From the NCBI GenBank assembly GCA_903877645.1, contig CAIRES010000049.1, positions 1 to 40,457 of the forward strand: a stretch of 40,457 nt of DNA. Reading direction: 5' to 3'. Made by a program: the position numbers and the translations under genes. The notes below the pieces were generated by a model. That model worked only from the letters and a program-made list of their open reading frames with translations, did no database searches and was not told where the DNA came from. The DNA comes from an uncultured Bacteroidota bacterium (GTDB lineage Bacteria > Bacteroidota > Bacteroidia > Chitinophagales > Chitinophagaceae). Below, one piece after another: positions 16,822 to 26,052 of this stretch. The number at the start of each line of letters is the position of its first letter. Position 1 is the first letter of the stretch.

Positions 16822-18135
16822 TTAATTAGTAAACAAGCTCACCAAAAAATGCAACATACTAATGATTATGGGCAGCCCGATCAGCAGGAGGCCCTTTAAT
16901 ATGCCTGCTATATCCAGCGGGTGATCGGCGGGGTCGCTTTCATTAAATGCCTTATTTATCTTCCGCTCTATGTCCCGCAGCCTCAGCTTTGCCGGGATCA
17001 TGAACAAGGACAGCAGTAGGCTGCTGAGCACTGCTATCAGTAGTACATACCTGTAAGCAAATGGCGAGTAGCCAAGATCATCTGTTATCTTTTGCACGAA
17101 GTCCATACTATTGATGGAAGTGTAAAGCACCCCGGTGGTCAGCACAATGAGACTCAGTGCTACCGATGCCACTATGAGCAATGCTGAGAAAAGAGAATTG
17201 AGCTCACCGAGCATTTTTTTATAGTACAGAGCGTCTCGTTCTTTGGTACTGTCATTTATGGATATGTTGGATATGAGCATGAACCCGGTAAAACAGCAGA
17301 CGCCTGTTATCGCAGTAATACTTGCGATAACACCCAATGCCACATACATATTTTTATAAAACAGGCCATTGGTCATCAGGTTGGGGTGGAAGAACGCGAA
17401 GAAAGATATGATGACAAAGGAACTTGTGACCAGCATAGCCAGCACCACATTAATGATCATTTTGCCGGTCCTGTTCACATCAGCCTCGGGGTATAACCTT
17501 CTGAAATTGCGGATGGCCACACAAGCAAAAACAGCGAGCACCGGGAACAGGCAGTACTGGATAATGAGCAGCAGCACCCACAATACAAAGCCCGGGTATG
17601 CTGTAAAGAAATCCATGTTCTGCGGATAGGTAGTGGCAAAATTGCGGACATGTCGCTGGTAATGGCCGGGGGAGACATCCCGGCTAAACAAAAAAGAATG
17701 GGTAATGTAGTAATCCCACACAATGGGACGTGTTATTTGCCGGGTACTGTCAATAACGCTGAAATCGATAAGGCACTCATTAGTGAATGAATCAGCGTTG
17801 ATGAATAACTGCTTGTCGATGAGCATGCACTTGATCATGGAGTCTGACAATTCTGTTATCAAATGTCTCCGGTAGTGAATTTCCTGTAGCATGGTATCTT
17901 GCTGGGCAGAATGAAAAGAGGTATCACGCGCTGCCTCAGCTTCATAAAACGATAAAATAGAGTCCACAACTATTGCCGGCTGGTATTCGATCTCATGAAA
18001 GGCATCGTGCTGAGACAGCAGTATGGAAACTCCGGCCATAAAACCGATCAATGCCACAAAGGTGAGCAAGACGGTCTTTACAGACCCGGTTATGATCACT
18101 TCTTTTTTTTGAGATGTATCTGCCATATTGGTCAT
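16822..18135 (-). CDS. Polytopic membrane protein of unknown function
   Basis: 437 residues if ATG 18135 is used (ATG 18126 is also possible; the longer frame to 18174 adds an unlikely leader). One TM helix is near the N-terminus (VKTVLLTFVALIGFMAGVSILL). A ~150-residue likely periplasmic domain rich in Asp, Ser, Thr and His follows. At least six more TM helices come after it (e.g. YPGFVLWVLLLIIQYCLFPV, MIINVVLAMLVTSSFVIISF, FSALLIVASVALSLIVL), and the protein ends on a helix (PIIISMLHFLVSLF). I do not recognise a family. It is divergent from the DUF4175 gene, with ~180 bases between the two starts. Confidence 0.75.
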   Translation of the reverse strand: MTNMADTSQKKEVIITGSVKTVLLTFVALIGFMAGVSILLSQHDAFHEIEYQPAIVVDSILSFYEAEAARDTSFHSAQQDTMLQEIHYRRHLITELSDSMIKCMLIDKQLFINADSFTNECLIDFSVIDSTRQITRPIVWDYYITHSFLFSRDVSPGHYQRHVRNFATTYPQNMDFFTAYPGFVLWVLLLIIQYCLFPVLAVFACVAIRNFRRLYPEADVNRTGKMIINVVLAMLVTSSFVIISFFAFFHPNLMTNGLFYKNMYVALGVIASITAITGVCCFTGFMLISNISINDSTKERDALYYKKMLGELNSLFSALLIVASVALSLIVLTTGVLYTSINSMDFVQKITDDLGYSPFAYRYVLLIAVLSSLLLSLFMIPAKLRLRDIERKINKAFNESDPADHPLDIAGILKGLLLIGLPIIISMLHFLVSLFTN

Positions 18136-18313
18136 TTTTACGGCCCTTTGGCCAATGCTACTACAGAATAGCATTAGCGATAAATTTAATTAAAAGATTA
18201 ACAGATAGTATATAGCGGTTCAAAATCGTTTTGCACATAGCGTTTTATTGTCCAGAAGCGATGATTTTAACCTTTTTTACATCATAAAAACAGTTAAATT
18301 GCGTACTACTTCT

Positions 18314-21300
18314 ATGAACAACTACGATCGGCTGATAGAGCGGTTAGATGCTTTTATACGGAAATACTATGCAAATAAAGTGATCAGGGGCAGCCTTGTT
18401 TTTTTAAGTTGCCTGTTATTCTATATCCTTACGGTAAGTGTGAGCGAATATTACCTGTATATGCCGGTTTGGCTGCGCGTTACGGTGATGTCGTTATTTG
18501 TGGTACTTGGGTTATCTGCGTTGGTGGTTTGGATCATTGTTCCGCTGTCTAAAATGTGGCGGCTGGGCAAAGTCCTCTCTCACGAGCAGGCTGCCAATAT
18601 CATAGGCCGTCATTTTCCCGAGGTTAGCGACCGGCTGCTGAATATCCTCCAATTGAAGAACCAGCCCGATTCCCATTCCAGCCGTGAACTCATAGAGGCC
18701 AGCATTAACCAGAAGATCAGCCGCATATCCGTAGTGCCTATCACCAATGCGATAGACCTCTCCAGGAACAAAAAATACCTGCCCTACCTTTTGCCATTGG
18801 TATTGGTTGCTGTATTTATATTGGTGGCCGCGCCCAATGTATTCAAAGAAGGTTCATCGCGCCTGCTACAGCCTACAAAAGCCTTTGAAAAGCCTGCACC
18901 CTTCAAATTCGTTATTAAAAACCCTTCGCTTACGGCCATCCGTAATGCGGATTTTGTACTCACCTTGCAAATGACAGGCGCTACCATGCCCGCCGAAGTA
19001 TTTGTAGAAACAGGTACAGAGCGTGTGCCGATGCAGCCAATGGATAACCATAGCTTTCAATATACCTTCCGTAATGTGACCGAGGCGGTCAGCTTTCGGT
19101 TCTTTGCGGCGGGCTTTTATTCTTCTTCCAATACTTTGCGGGTGGTGCAGCGGCCAGTGCTTAAAGCCTTCAAAGTACAGGTAAGCTATCCGACATACAC
19201 CGGTAAGAAAAATGAATCGCGCAATAGCCTCAGTGATATGACCGTGCCTGTGGGTACCCTCATCAGTTGGGCACTGCTTACCGATCATACCGATGCGGCC
19301 AATATACATTTTGGCAATGGTGCGCCTATTGCGCTCACCAATACTGCATCCATGTTTGGTTTCCAGTACCGGTTCATGAATGATACTGCGTATACCATCA
19401 CTCTTCAGAATCAAAAAGAAGGCATTGCAGACAGCTACAAATACCAGGTGCAGGTGATACCCGATCAATACCCGGTGATACAGGTGCAGCAGATAAAAGA
19501 TACAGTATCGGGCAAGCAGGTATTGCTCACCGGTACTGCCGGTGACGACTATGGCATTACGCGGGTTACGTTTAATTATGAAATAAGCGATAAGAACAAA
19601 ACGATAGATAAGAAAAGTTTCCCTTTAAAAACCACACCGGGGTCGCTCACTACTTTCGAGCATTACTTTGATATGCTGCCTCTCAACCTGCAGCCGGGCC
19701 AAAAGGTATCTTACTTCATAGAGGCCTGGGACAATGACGGGGTGCATGGCAGCAAGGCATCGCGCAGCGAGGTGATGACCTACCTCATGTACAACGATAA
19801 GCAGATAGACTCTGCCATCAATGAGAATTCAAAGCAGATCAACTCGGGTATCAGTAATGGCGCACAGCGCACCCAGCAGTTGCAGAATGAGTATAAGGAT
19901 ATGCAGTCGAAAATGTTGCAAAGCAACAGCATGGAATGGGACCAGCAGGAATCATTGAAGGAAATGATGAAGAAGCAGACCGATCTCAAAACTAACCTGG
20001 AAAACATCAAGCAGCGGTTTGAAGAGCAGATGCAGCATAGCGAGCAAAAGCAGCACAGCGACGAGCTCAAAGACAAACAAAAAGACCTGGACAAGCAACT
20101 GGATAACCTGCTGAATGAAGAACTAAAAGAAGAGATGAAGAAGCTGCAGGACCTCATGCAGAAGCTGAATAAAGAAGATGCGGTAGAGGCAATGCGCAAA
20201 ATGGAGCAGGACAATAAGCTCTTTAAAATGGATATGGAGCGCATGCAGGAGCAGATGAAGCAGATGGAGATGCAGATGCGCATGGAAGACCTTGCGAATA
20301 AAATGGAGGACCTTGCTAAAAAAGAAAACAACCTGGCCGACCAAACCGACAAACTGGATAAGAAAGAACAGGCTGATAGTAAGCAAGGAGACAAGCAGGA
20401 TAAGGATGCCGGCAAGGACAACAAAGACACGAAAGACAGCAAGGATGGTAAAGATGGCAAAGACAGTAAGGATGCAAAGGACAAGAAGGAATCAGACGCG
20501 CTGAGCAAAGAGCAGAAAGACCTGAAGGACCAGTTGGAAAAGGCGATGAAGGATGACATGAAAGAATTGCAGAAGCTGGCCAAAGAAACAAAGCAGGATG
20601 ATAAGGTGGCCGATGAGGCACAGGATGCCGGCGATGCTGACCAGGACATGCAGGACAGCAAGGACGCGCTGGACAAGCAACAGAACAGCAAAGCATCAAA
20701 ATCGCAGAATAGCGCGGCGAAGAAAATGGATAAGATGGCCAAATCGCTGAAGAAAAAGGCAGGAGGAATGGGTGGCGATGAGATCGAGATAGACATTCGG
20801 GCTACGCGCCAGGTACTGAGCAACCTGATCAGGCTGTCCTTCGACCAGGAAGACCTGATGACCAAGGTCGCAGTCACCTCGCCCGCCAGCCCTGTTTATC
20901 TTGCCAACCAGGAGGAGCAGACAAGGCTGTACCGAAATTCAAAAATGATCAAAGACAGTTTGTTCGCACTGAGCAAGCGGGTGGAGAAAATGTCTGTGCA
21001 TGTGAACAAGGAAACTTCTGAGCTGGAGTACAATATGCAGAAATCGATGGATGCACTTGATAAACGCAACATCGCAGGTGCGCGCACCGATGAGCAATAT
21101 GTAATGACACATACCAACAATCTGGCCCTGATGCTCAATGAGCTGCTGGCCAACCTGATGCAGATGCAGGCAGAAGGCAAAAAGCCAAGCGAGGGAGAAG
21201 GGGAGGGGTCATGCCCTAAGCCGGGCTCCAAGCCTGGTAAGGGTTCCAAGCCTGGCTCCGGGGTGCAGCTTGCAGATATCATCACTCAGCAAAAGCAACT

Positions 21301-21871
21301 TGGGCAATCGATGGGCGGATTGAAACAGGGACAGAAGCCAGGCCAGCAACCGGGAGGAAAACAAGGGCAGAAGCCAGGGCAAGGACAGCCGGGCAGCGGC
21401 GCACAGGGCAACCAGGGCGATCCTCAGAATTCAGAATATGGCGATGCCGAGCAATTGGCACGCCTTGCCGCACAGCAGGCCTCACTGCGCCGCAAGATAC
21501 AGGAGCTGATGAGCGAGCTGAACAGCAAAGGCCTAAGTGGCGCTAAAGAACTTAGGGAGATAGAGCAGAAGATGGACAAGAACGAGACCGACCTCGTGAA
21601 CCGCAAAACAGGTGCGGAACTGATGCTGCGCCAGAAAGACATTGAGACCCGAATGCTGGAGGTGGAGAAATCATTGCGGGAGCAGGAGCAGGACGATAAA
21701 CGATCTTCTAAAAGCGCGCAGGATATGAGCAGGCCAATACCCCCTGCTTTGCAGAAGTATGTCACCGATCAGAAACAACTACTCGAATTGTATAAAACAG
21801 TGCCTCCTTCACTCAAACCATACTACCGCGAAATGGTGGAAAACTACTTCCACATCATTGGTAATAAGTAG
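18314..21871 (+). CDS. DUF4175 family giant membrane-anchored coiled-coil protein
   Basis: 1185 residues from ATG 18314 (MNNYDRLIERLDAFIRKYYANK). The N-terminal region has two TM helices (about 25-45 and 50-75) and a third near 160-175, then beta-rich Ig-like parts to about 520 (VQVSYPTYTGKKNESRNS; GTAGDDYGITRVTFNYEI). A long coiled-coil with many Met/Gln/Lys follows (~540-680), then a Lys/Asp-rich repetitive tract (~690-760), another helical part, a Gly/Pro/Gln/Lys-rich linker (~995-1060) and a final helical end. This matches the DUF4175 family of Bacteroidota, whose function is unknown; an envelope-spanning scaffold role is inference. Confidence 0.9.
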   Translation: MNNYDRLIERLDAFIRKYYANKVIRGSLVFLSCLLFYILTVSVSEYYLYMPVWLRVTVMSLFVVLGLSALVVWIIVPLSKMWRLGKVLSHEQAANIIGRHFPEVSDRLLNILQLKNQPDSHSSRELIEASINQKISRISVVPITNAIDLSRNKKYLPYLLPLVLVAVFILVAAPNVFKEGSSRLLQPTKAFEKPAPFKFVIKNPSLTAIRNADFVLTLQMTGATMPAEVFVETGTERVPMQPMDNHSFQYTFRNVTEAVSFRFFAAGFYSSSNTLRVVQRPVLKAFKVQVSYPTYTGKKNESRNSLSDMTVPVGTLISWALLTDHTDAANIHFGNGAPIALTNTASMFGFQYRFMNDTAYTITLQNQKEGIADSYKYQVQVIPDQYPVIQVQQIKDTVSGKQVLLTGTAGDDYGITRVTFNYEISDKNKTIDKKSFPLKTTPGSLTTFEHYFDMLPLNLQPGQKVSYFIEAWDNDGVHGSKASRSEVMTYLMYNDKQIDSAINENSKQINSGISNGAQRTQQLQNEYKDMQSKMLQSNSMEWDQQESLKEMMKKQTDLKTNLENIKQRFEEQMQHSEQKQHSDELKDKQKDLDKQLDNLLNEELKEEMKKLQDLMQKLNKEDAVEAMRKMEQDNKLFKMDMERMQEQMKQMEMQMRMEDLANKMEDLAKKENNLADQTDKLDKKEQADSKQGDKQDKDAGKDNKDTKDSKDGKDGKDSKDAKDKKESDALSKEQKDLKDQLEKAMKDDMKELQKLAKETKQDDKVADEAQDAGDADQDMQDSKDALDKQQNSKASKSQNSAAKKMDKMAKSLKKKAGGMGGDEIEIDIRATRQVLSNLIRLSFDQEDLMTKVAVTSPASPVYLANQEEQTRLYRNSKMIKDSLFALSKRVEKMSVHVNKETSELEYNMQKSMDALDKRNIAGARTDEQYVMTHTNNLALMLNELLANLMQMQAEGKKPSEGEGEGSCPKPGSKPGKGSKPGSGVQLADIITQQKQLGQSMGGLKQGQKPGQQPGGKQGQKPGQGQPGSGAQGNQGDPQNSEYGDAEQLARLAAQQASLRRKIQELMSELNSKGLSGAKELREIEQKMDKNETDLVNRKTGAELMLRQKDIETRMLEVEKSLREQEQDDKRSSKSAQDMSRPIPPALQKYVTDQKQLLELYKTVPPSLKPYYREMVENYFHIIGNK

Positions 21872-22047
21872 CTGAATTTCATTATGTTAAGGTTAAATTG
21901 TTGCGTCTTAACAACCGGTTATAATATCTGGCACGATTGTTGGATATAAATTATTTCAAGTTAATTGTTTGTATTGTATGAAAATACTTTATAGTTTTAA
22001 CTCACAGTTAGTTTGAAATTAGTTCTTAACCATTAAAAACGTAGCAT

Positions 22048-22539
22048 ATGTTTTTTACAAGAACGCATAACTTTCATTTCTCCGTTCCTAAGGACGACCT
22101 TAAGAACCGCCTCATCGGCGAACATGTACAGATCCACAATTTAGATTTCGAGATCCTCGACAAAGGGGAGCGGAAGCTGAGTATTGTGCCTCATGCCGAG
22201 CAGGTAGACGCCATCAAAACGCTGCCGATCACTAATGTGGATCTGCAGGAAGATGGTGATCACACAAGGGTTGTAGTCACCTCCCGCATCCGCGCAATTG
22301 ATTCCGGTGGGCCAATGCTCATCATGATCATTTGCTCGATGCTCATCGGTGCATCAGCGGTGCTGATGTTCGTTGGTGGAGAGCCGGTCATTACCTATGC
22401 AGCGCTTGGTATAGGTGTGGGTATACTGGCCATATTCATGGTGCGGATGCAAATGGGCTACTTTGATTATGTGCGCAAGGTGCGTGCATACGTCAAATCC
22501 AAGGCCCTGGCGAATGAAGCAGGCGTGTCTTACTCATAG
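22048..22539 (+). CDS. Small two-TM membrane protein of unknown function
   Basis: 163 residues. An N-terminal soluble part with alternating strands (FHFSVPKDDLKNRLIGEHVQIHN, FEILDKGERKLSIVPHAEQ, HTRVVVTSRIRAIDSGG) is followed by two adjacent TM helices (PMLIMIICSMLIGASAVLMF and VITYAALGIGVGILAIFMV) and a basic end (YVRKVRAYVKSKAL). No family is recognised. It stands alone: the 176 bases upstream are AT-rich without a clear promoter match, and a GAGCGG/CCGCTC hairpin follows the stop but lacks a T run. Confidence 0.8.
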   Translation: MFFTRTHNFHFSVPKDDLKNRLIGEHVQIHNLDFEILDKGERKLSIVPHAEQVDAIKTLPITNVDLQEDGDHTRVVVTSRIRAIDSGGPMLIMIICSMLIGASAVLMFVGGEPVITYAALGIGVGILAIFMVRMQMGYFDYVRKVRAYVKSKALANEAGVSYS

Positions 22540-22698
22540 TATCCGGGAGCGGTTCTGATCCGCTCATTATGGCCAGCCCTGTCAAAATCCTCCACCGCTT
22601 GGAGGCTGGGAATTGTCACATCAAAAGGCGGCATATTATACCAATTATAAGTCATCGAAATCATGCACGAGATTGGCAGATTATTCGCGCGAGATTTG
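22540..22698. other. Non-coding stretch with two hairpins
   Basis: Between the small membrane protein gene and the second copy of the 112-bp repeat. Two short hairpins are visible: GAGCGG (22547-22552) with CCGCTC (22560-22565), and CTCC/GGAG pairs near 22589-22605. A minus-strand frame of 64 codons (22530-22724) covers it but has no coding character and enters the repeat. No gene is supported. Confidence 0.4.
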
Positions 22699-22810
22699 CT
22701 ACCACATAGGCACATAGAGCACATAGTCTATGTGGTCTGCACTCATATGTTTTAAGATCACATAGGCAGACTTACTCCCACCTATGTGGTCTATGTGCCA
22801 ATGTGGTGGC
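22699..22810. repeat. Dispersed ~112-bp repeat with inverted ends, copy 2 (inverted)
   Basis: Read on the minus strand it begins CCACCACATTGGCACATAG and follows copy 1 (11957-12069) almost base for base: the ACCACATAGG block, the AT-rich centre with ATGAGT, then AGACCACATAGACTATGTG and a final ATGTGCC..TATGTGGT. Both copies are intergenic and nearly equal in length. Confidence 0.8.
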
Positions 22811-22884
22811 CTTGAATAGCACAAGATCATACCTGAAACTTGCACGACGAATAAGTGTCTAACTAGTATAGTCCGATCGGAATA

Positions 22885-23523
22885 TTACTCTATATACTGT
22901 TTCAGGCTATCTATTGCTACTTCCCCTGAAAATATCCTGATCAGTTTCCTGTCGGCATCATAGATATTGATCTGTGGCAATGCCTGGTACAAAAAAGCTT
23001 TATCGATGAAGCCTGAACTATCTGTGCCTACTGTAATGGTAGGGTATTCAGCGGTATGAAAGTTTTTTACAAAGTTCGGTATGTATTGCCGCATCTGTGG
23101 TGTGGATATCAGTATCAATTTCGACTTGGAGAAATACGAGATATTTTTTTCCATCCGTTCTGTTTGGTCTTCGCAGTGCGAGCAGGTGGGGTTGAACATC
23201 ATCACAAAAAGGTTATTGCCATCATTGATATCTTTGTCAGTGATCTCCACTTTGCTTTTGTCTTGTATTACTTCTTTGTTGTGTTTCTTGTTTTTTTTGT
23301 GGGCTATGCTGTCTTTGATCACCTGTTCTGTGTTTGCAATATAGCTGCTGGTATCATAGTATGGCATCAGCCGCATAGGTGGCATAGGAGCGCCCGTTTT
23401 TTTATAGTCAAATATAACTTCGTCCTTCTTATCTATTACTTTTAAGGATGCCGTATTTTTTTGCTGTGCAAGGGCAGGAATAGCCAATGCAAGTAATGCC
23501 GGTAAAAATAATCTGCTTAACAT
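22885..23523 (-). CDS. Secreted thioredoxin-fold protein, copy A of a tandem pair
   Basis: 212 residues with signal peptide MLSRLFLPALLALAIPALAQ. A conserved linker (GAPMPPMRLMPYYDTSSY; KDSIAHKKNKKH) leads to a thioredoxin-like domain: strand NLFVMMFNPTCSHC with the redox CxxC as C-S-H-C, FSKSKLILIST, and the cis-Pro loop ALPQINIYDADRKL. This fits a periplasmic thiol-disulfide or redoxin-like protein; the substrate is unknown. The second copy upstream (23589-24227) has the same length and ~60% identity by eye. The upstream ~45 bases are also duplicated (see findings). Confidence 0.85.
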   Translation of the reverse strand: MLSRLFLPALLALAIPALAQQKNTASLKVIDKKDEVIFDYKKTGAPMPPMRLMPYYDTSSYIANTEQVIKDSIAHKKNKKHNKEVIQDKSKVEITDKDINDGNNLFVMMFNPTCSHCEDQTERMEKNISYFSKSKLILISTPQMRQYIPNFVKNFHTAEYPTITVGTDSSGFIDKAFLYQALPQINIYDADRKLIRIFSGEVAIDSLKQYIE

Positions 23524-23588
23524 GCAGCTAATTTAGGAAATTAAGTGAAAAAATGGTCATAAAATTTGTCAACGTTGCTTATCCTCTA

Positions 23589-24227
23589 CTACTGTATGTA
23601 TTCTTTCAGGCTATCTATTTCCACATCGCCTGTAAATGTTTTGATCAGTTTCCTGTCGGCATTATAAATATTGATCTGCGGGAGGGCCTGAAATAAAAAT
23701 ACTTTATCGCTGAAATTAGAACTGTCTGATCCTACTATAATACTCGGATATTCGGCGGTATGGAAAGCCTTTATAAAGCCCGGCAGGTATTCCCGCATGT
23801 GGGTTGTGGAAAGCAGCAATAATTTAGATCTATTGAAATATGCGATATTTTTTTCAAAAAGCATTGTTTCATCTTCGCAGTGAGAGCAGAGCGGGTTAAA
23901 GGTCATTACTAAGAGGTTGGCACCATTATTTACATCTGCATTGGTAACAGCCTTTTTGCCCGTGTCTTGTATTACGTTCCTGTCCCTCTTCTTAATTTTT
24001 TTGTGGGCAATGCTGTCCTTTATGGCCATCTCTGTATTGGGTATGGCCATGTTGCCGGTATCGTAATAAGGTATGAGCCGCAGGGGGGGCATTGGCGCTC
24101 CCGGTTGGGTATATTCTATTTGAGTATCCTTCTTCTTTTCTGTAGCTTTGGATAGCGGGGTCTTTGTTTGCGAGAACGCATTTAAAGAACCGGTGAGCAA
24201 CGAGAACAGTAACAGTTTTCTTAACAT
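23589..24227 (-). CDS. Secreted thioredoxin-fold protein, copy B of a tandem pair
   Basis: 212 residues, signal peptide MLRKLLLFSLLTGSLNAFSQ. It has the same layout as copy A: GAPMPPLRLIPYYDTG, KDSIAHKKIKKRDRN, NLLVMTFNPLCSHCEDE with the C-S-H-C redox pair, and ALPQINIYNADRKLIKTF with the cis-Pro. It is divergent from rarA, with only 44 bases between the two starts, so both genes must share a very short promoter region. Copy A lies 65 bases downstream on the same strand. Confidence 0.85.
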   Translation of the reverse strand: MLRKLLLFSLLTGSLNAFSQTKTPLSKATEKKKDTQIEYTQPGAPMPPLRLIPYYDTGNMAIPNTEMAIKDSIAHKKIKKRDRNVIQDTGKKAVTNADVNNGANLLVMTFNPLCSHCEDETMLFEKNIAYFNRSKLLLLSTTHMREYLPGFIKAFHTAEYPSIIVGSDSSNFSDKVFLFQALPQINIYNADRKLIKTFTGDVEIDSLKEYIQ

Positions 24228-24271
24228 GCAGCTAATTTAGGGGATTAACTGAAAAAACGATCATAAAGTTT

Positions 24272-25540
24272 ATGCCTGCATTGAACATGCCGCTTGCGGA
24301 ACGGGTACGGCCACAAACATTAGGCGAATTTATAGGGCAGGAGTACCTGGTGGCACCGGGCAAGGTACTGGAGCAGATGATCAGGAGTGGTAAAGGCCAT
24401 TCCATCATTTTCTGGGGGCCTCCGGGTGTTGGAAAGACTACTCTTGCCCAGATCATTGCTCATTCGCTTCACATGCCGTTCTTTACCCTTAGCGCAATAG
24501 ATAGCGGTGTGAAGGATGTGCGGGCGGTCATAGAACTGGCACGTAAAAGCGGCCATGCGCTATTGTTCATAGATGAAATACACCGGTTCAATAAGGCGCA
24601 GCAGGATAGCCTTCTTGGTGCAGTAGAGAAGGGTATTATTACACTCATAGGCGCGACTACAGAGAATCCTTCATTTGAGGTCATTAGTGCGCTACTCAGC
24701 CGTTGCCAGGTATATGTGTTGAAGCCGCTTAATGAAGAACACCTGATGGCATTGGTAATGCAGGCTATACAGCACGATGAGTGGCTGTTCAATCAGCACC
24801 TGCAGATCAAAGAATGGGAAGCCCTCATGCAGCTTAGTGGCGGCGATGCCCGGCGCCTGCTCAACCTGGTAGAACTGGTAGCATCTTCGCTGCCGGATGA
24901 TGATAAGACAGTCACGAACAATATAGTGCAGGACATTGTACAAAGCAAGATGGCCCTGTATGATAAATCGGGTGAGCAGCACTATGACATCATCTCGGCG
25001 TTCATCAAGTCGTTGCGGGGCAGCGACCCTAATGCTGCCGTATACTGGCTGGCCCGCATGATAGAGGGTGGGGAAGACCCTAAATTCATAGCGCGCCGCA
25101 TGGTGATACTGGCGAGCGAAGACATAGGAAATGCCAATCCTAATGCCCTGTTGCTGGCTACTGGCTGCTTCCAGGCGGTAGAGCTTATAGGCTATCCTGA
25201 GTGCAGGATCATTCTTTCGCAGTGCGCAACTTATCTCGCTTCATCGGCCAAGAGCAATGCAGCCTACATGGCCATCAATAATGCGATGTCGCTGGTGCAA
25301 AAAACCGGCGACCTGCCCGTGCCGCTGCCTATACGCAATGCGCCAACAGGACTGATGAAGAAAATGGATTATGGCAAAGGCTATAAATATGCCCACGATT
25401 TCCCCGGCAACTTTGTAGACCAGGAATTTCTGCCCGAAAAGATAGCGGGAACCAAACTCTATGACCCTGCCAACAACGCTACCGAAGCCCGCATACGCGA
25501 GTACCTGAAGAACTGCTGGAAGGAAAAGTATGGGTATTGA
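24272..25540 (+). CDS. rarA: Replication-associated recombination protein A (AAA+ ATPase)
   Basis: 422 residues, the normal length for RarA/MgsA (WRNIP1 family), which acts at stalled replication forks. Motifs: LAERVRPQTLGEFIGQ at the start, Walker A GPPGVGKTT (49-57), Walker B LLFIDEIHRFNKAQQD (DE at 101-102), sensor 1 GATTENPSFEV and the arginine finger in LLSRC. The C-terminal half carries the SDPNAAVYWLARMIEGGEDP and RRMVILASEDIGNANPNAL blocks of the tetramerisation domain. It is cytosolic, stands alone, and is convergent with the CAP-domain gene 23 bases downstream. Confidence 0.96.
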   Translation: MPALNMPLAERVRPQTLGEFIGQEYLVAPGKVLEQMIRSGKGHSIIFWGPPGVGKTTLAQIIAHSLHMPFFTLSAIDSGVKDVRAVIELARKSGHALLFIDEIHRFNKAQQDSLLGAVEKGIITLIGATTENPSFEVISALLSRCQVYVLKPLNEEHLMALVMQAIQHDEWLFNQHLQIKEWEALMQLSGGDARRLLNLVELVASSLPDDDKTVTNNIVQDIVQSKMALYDKSGEQHYDIISAFIKSLRGSDPNAAVYWLARMIEGGEDPKFIARRMVILASEDIGNANPNALLLATGCFQAVELIGYPECRIILSQCATYLASSAKSNAAYMAINNAMSLVQKTGDLPVPLPIRNAPTGLMKKMDYGKGYKYAHDFPGNFVDQEFLPEKIAGTKLYDPANNATEARIREYLKNCWKEKYGY

Positions 25541-25563
25541 CGGTAATGATGCTGTTTAGAAAG

Positions 25564-26040
25564 CTACTTGCCGCTGTTCACAAACAGTTCAGTATAATAT
25601 ATGGTACCATCAGCGCTTTTGGCGATGGCTATACCGGTGAGGTCATAATTGCCTTCTATATTCTTTTTATGCTCGGGGCTGCGTAGCCACATATCTACCA
25701 CATTTTTAGCCGTATGCGGGCCTTCGGCCACATTTTCGCCCCAGCCATTCGCTCCTTTTATTTGTTTATTGATGATGGCCACCCTGTCGTCAAACCCGTC
25801 ATGGCTGAAAGGTACTTTACCGCTCGCCATATTTGCGCTGTGTGTGCCTGCAACCTTTGCGATCATGGGGCTCATCTTTAATGCAGGCAGTTTCATTTCC
25901 GTCCTGTGCTTGTTTACCAGTTGTAATACCTCTGTAGCCAGTTGGCTGTAGTCGGTGCTTTTTTTCTGGGCAGTTGCATCTGCAACGCAGAAAAACGAAA
26001 GGAGAATAACACTGAATAATGATAAGAAAGTTTTTTGCAT
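25564..26040 (-). CDS. Secreted CAP-domain (SCP/PR-1) protein
   Basis: 158 residues with a signal peptide (MQKTFLSLFSVILLSFFCVADATAQ). The CAP fold is complete: VLQLVNKHRTEMKLPALKMSP, HSANMASGKVPFSHDGFDDRV with the conserved His, GWGENVAEG, and VDMWLRSPEHKKNIEGNYDLTGIAIA with the second His, like YkwD-type bacterial members. These are exported proteins of uncertain biochemical role. The start codon is 12 bases after the stop of the phospholipase C-like gene upstream, so the two form an operon. Confidence 0.93.
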   Translation of the reverse strand: MQKTFLSLFSVILLSFFCVADATAQKKSTDYSQLATEVLQLVNKHRTEMKLPALKMSPMIAKVAGTHSANMASGKVPFSHDGFDDRVAIINKQIKGANGWGENVAEGPHTAKNVVDMWLRSPEHKKNIEGNYDLTGIAIAKSADGTIYYTELFVNSGK

Positions 26041-26052
26041 CGTGTTTCCAGG

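Noticed and set aside
19780-20877. 365-codon minus-strand open frame rich in Ser, Leu and Cys
   Set aside because: It is the antisense of the Lys/Asp/Gln/Met-rich coiled-coil part of the DUF4175 gene; the composition is explained by that and no family motif is present.
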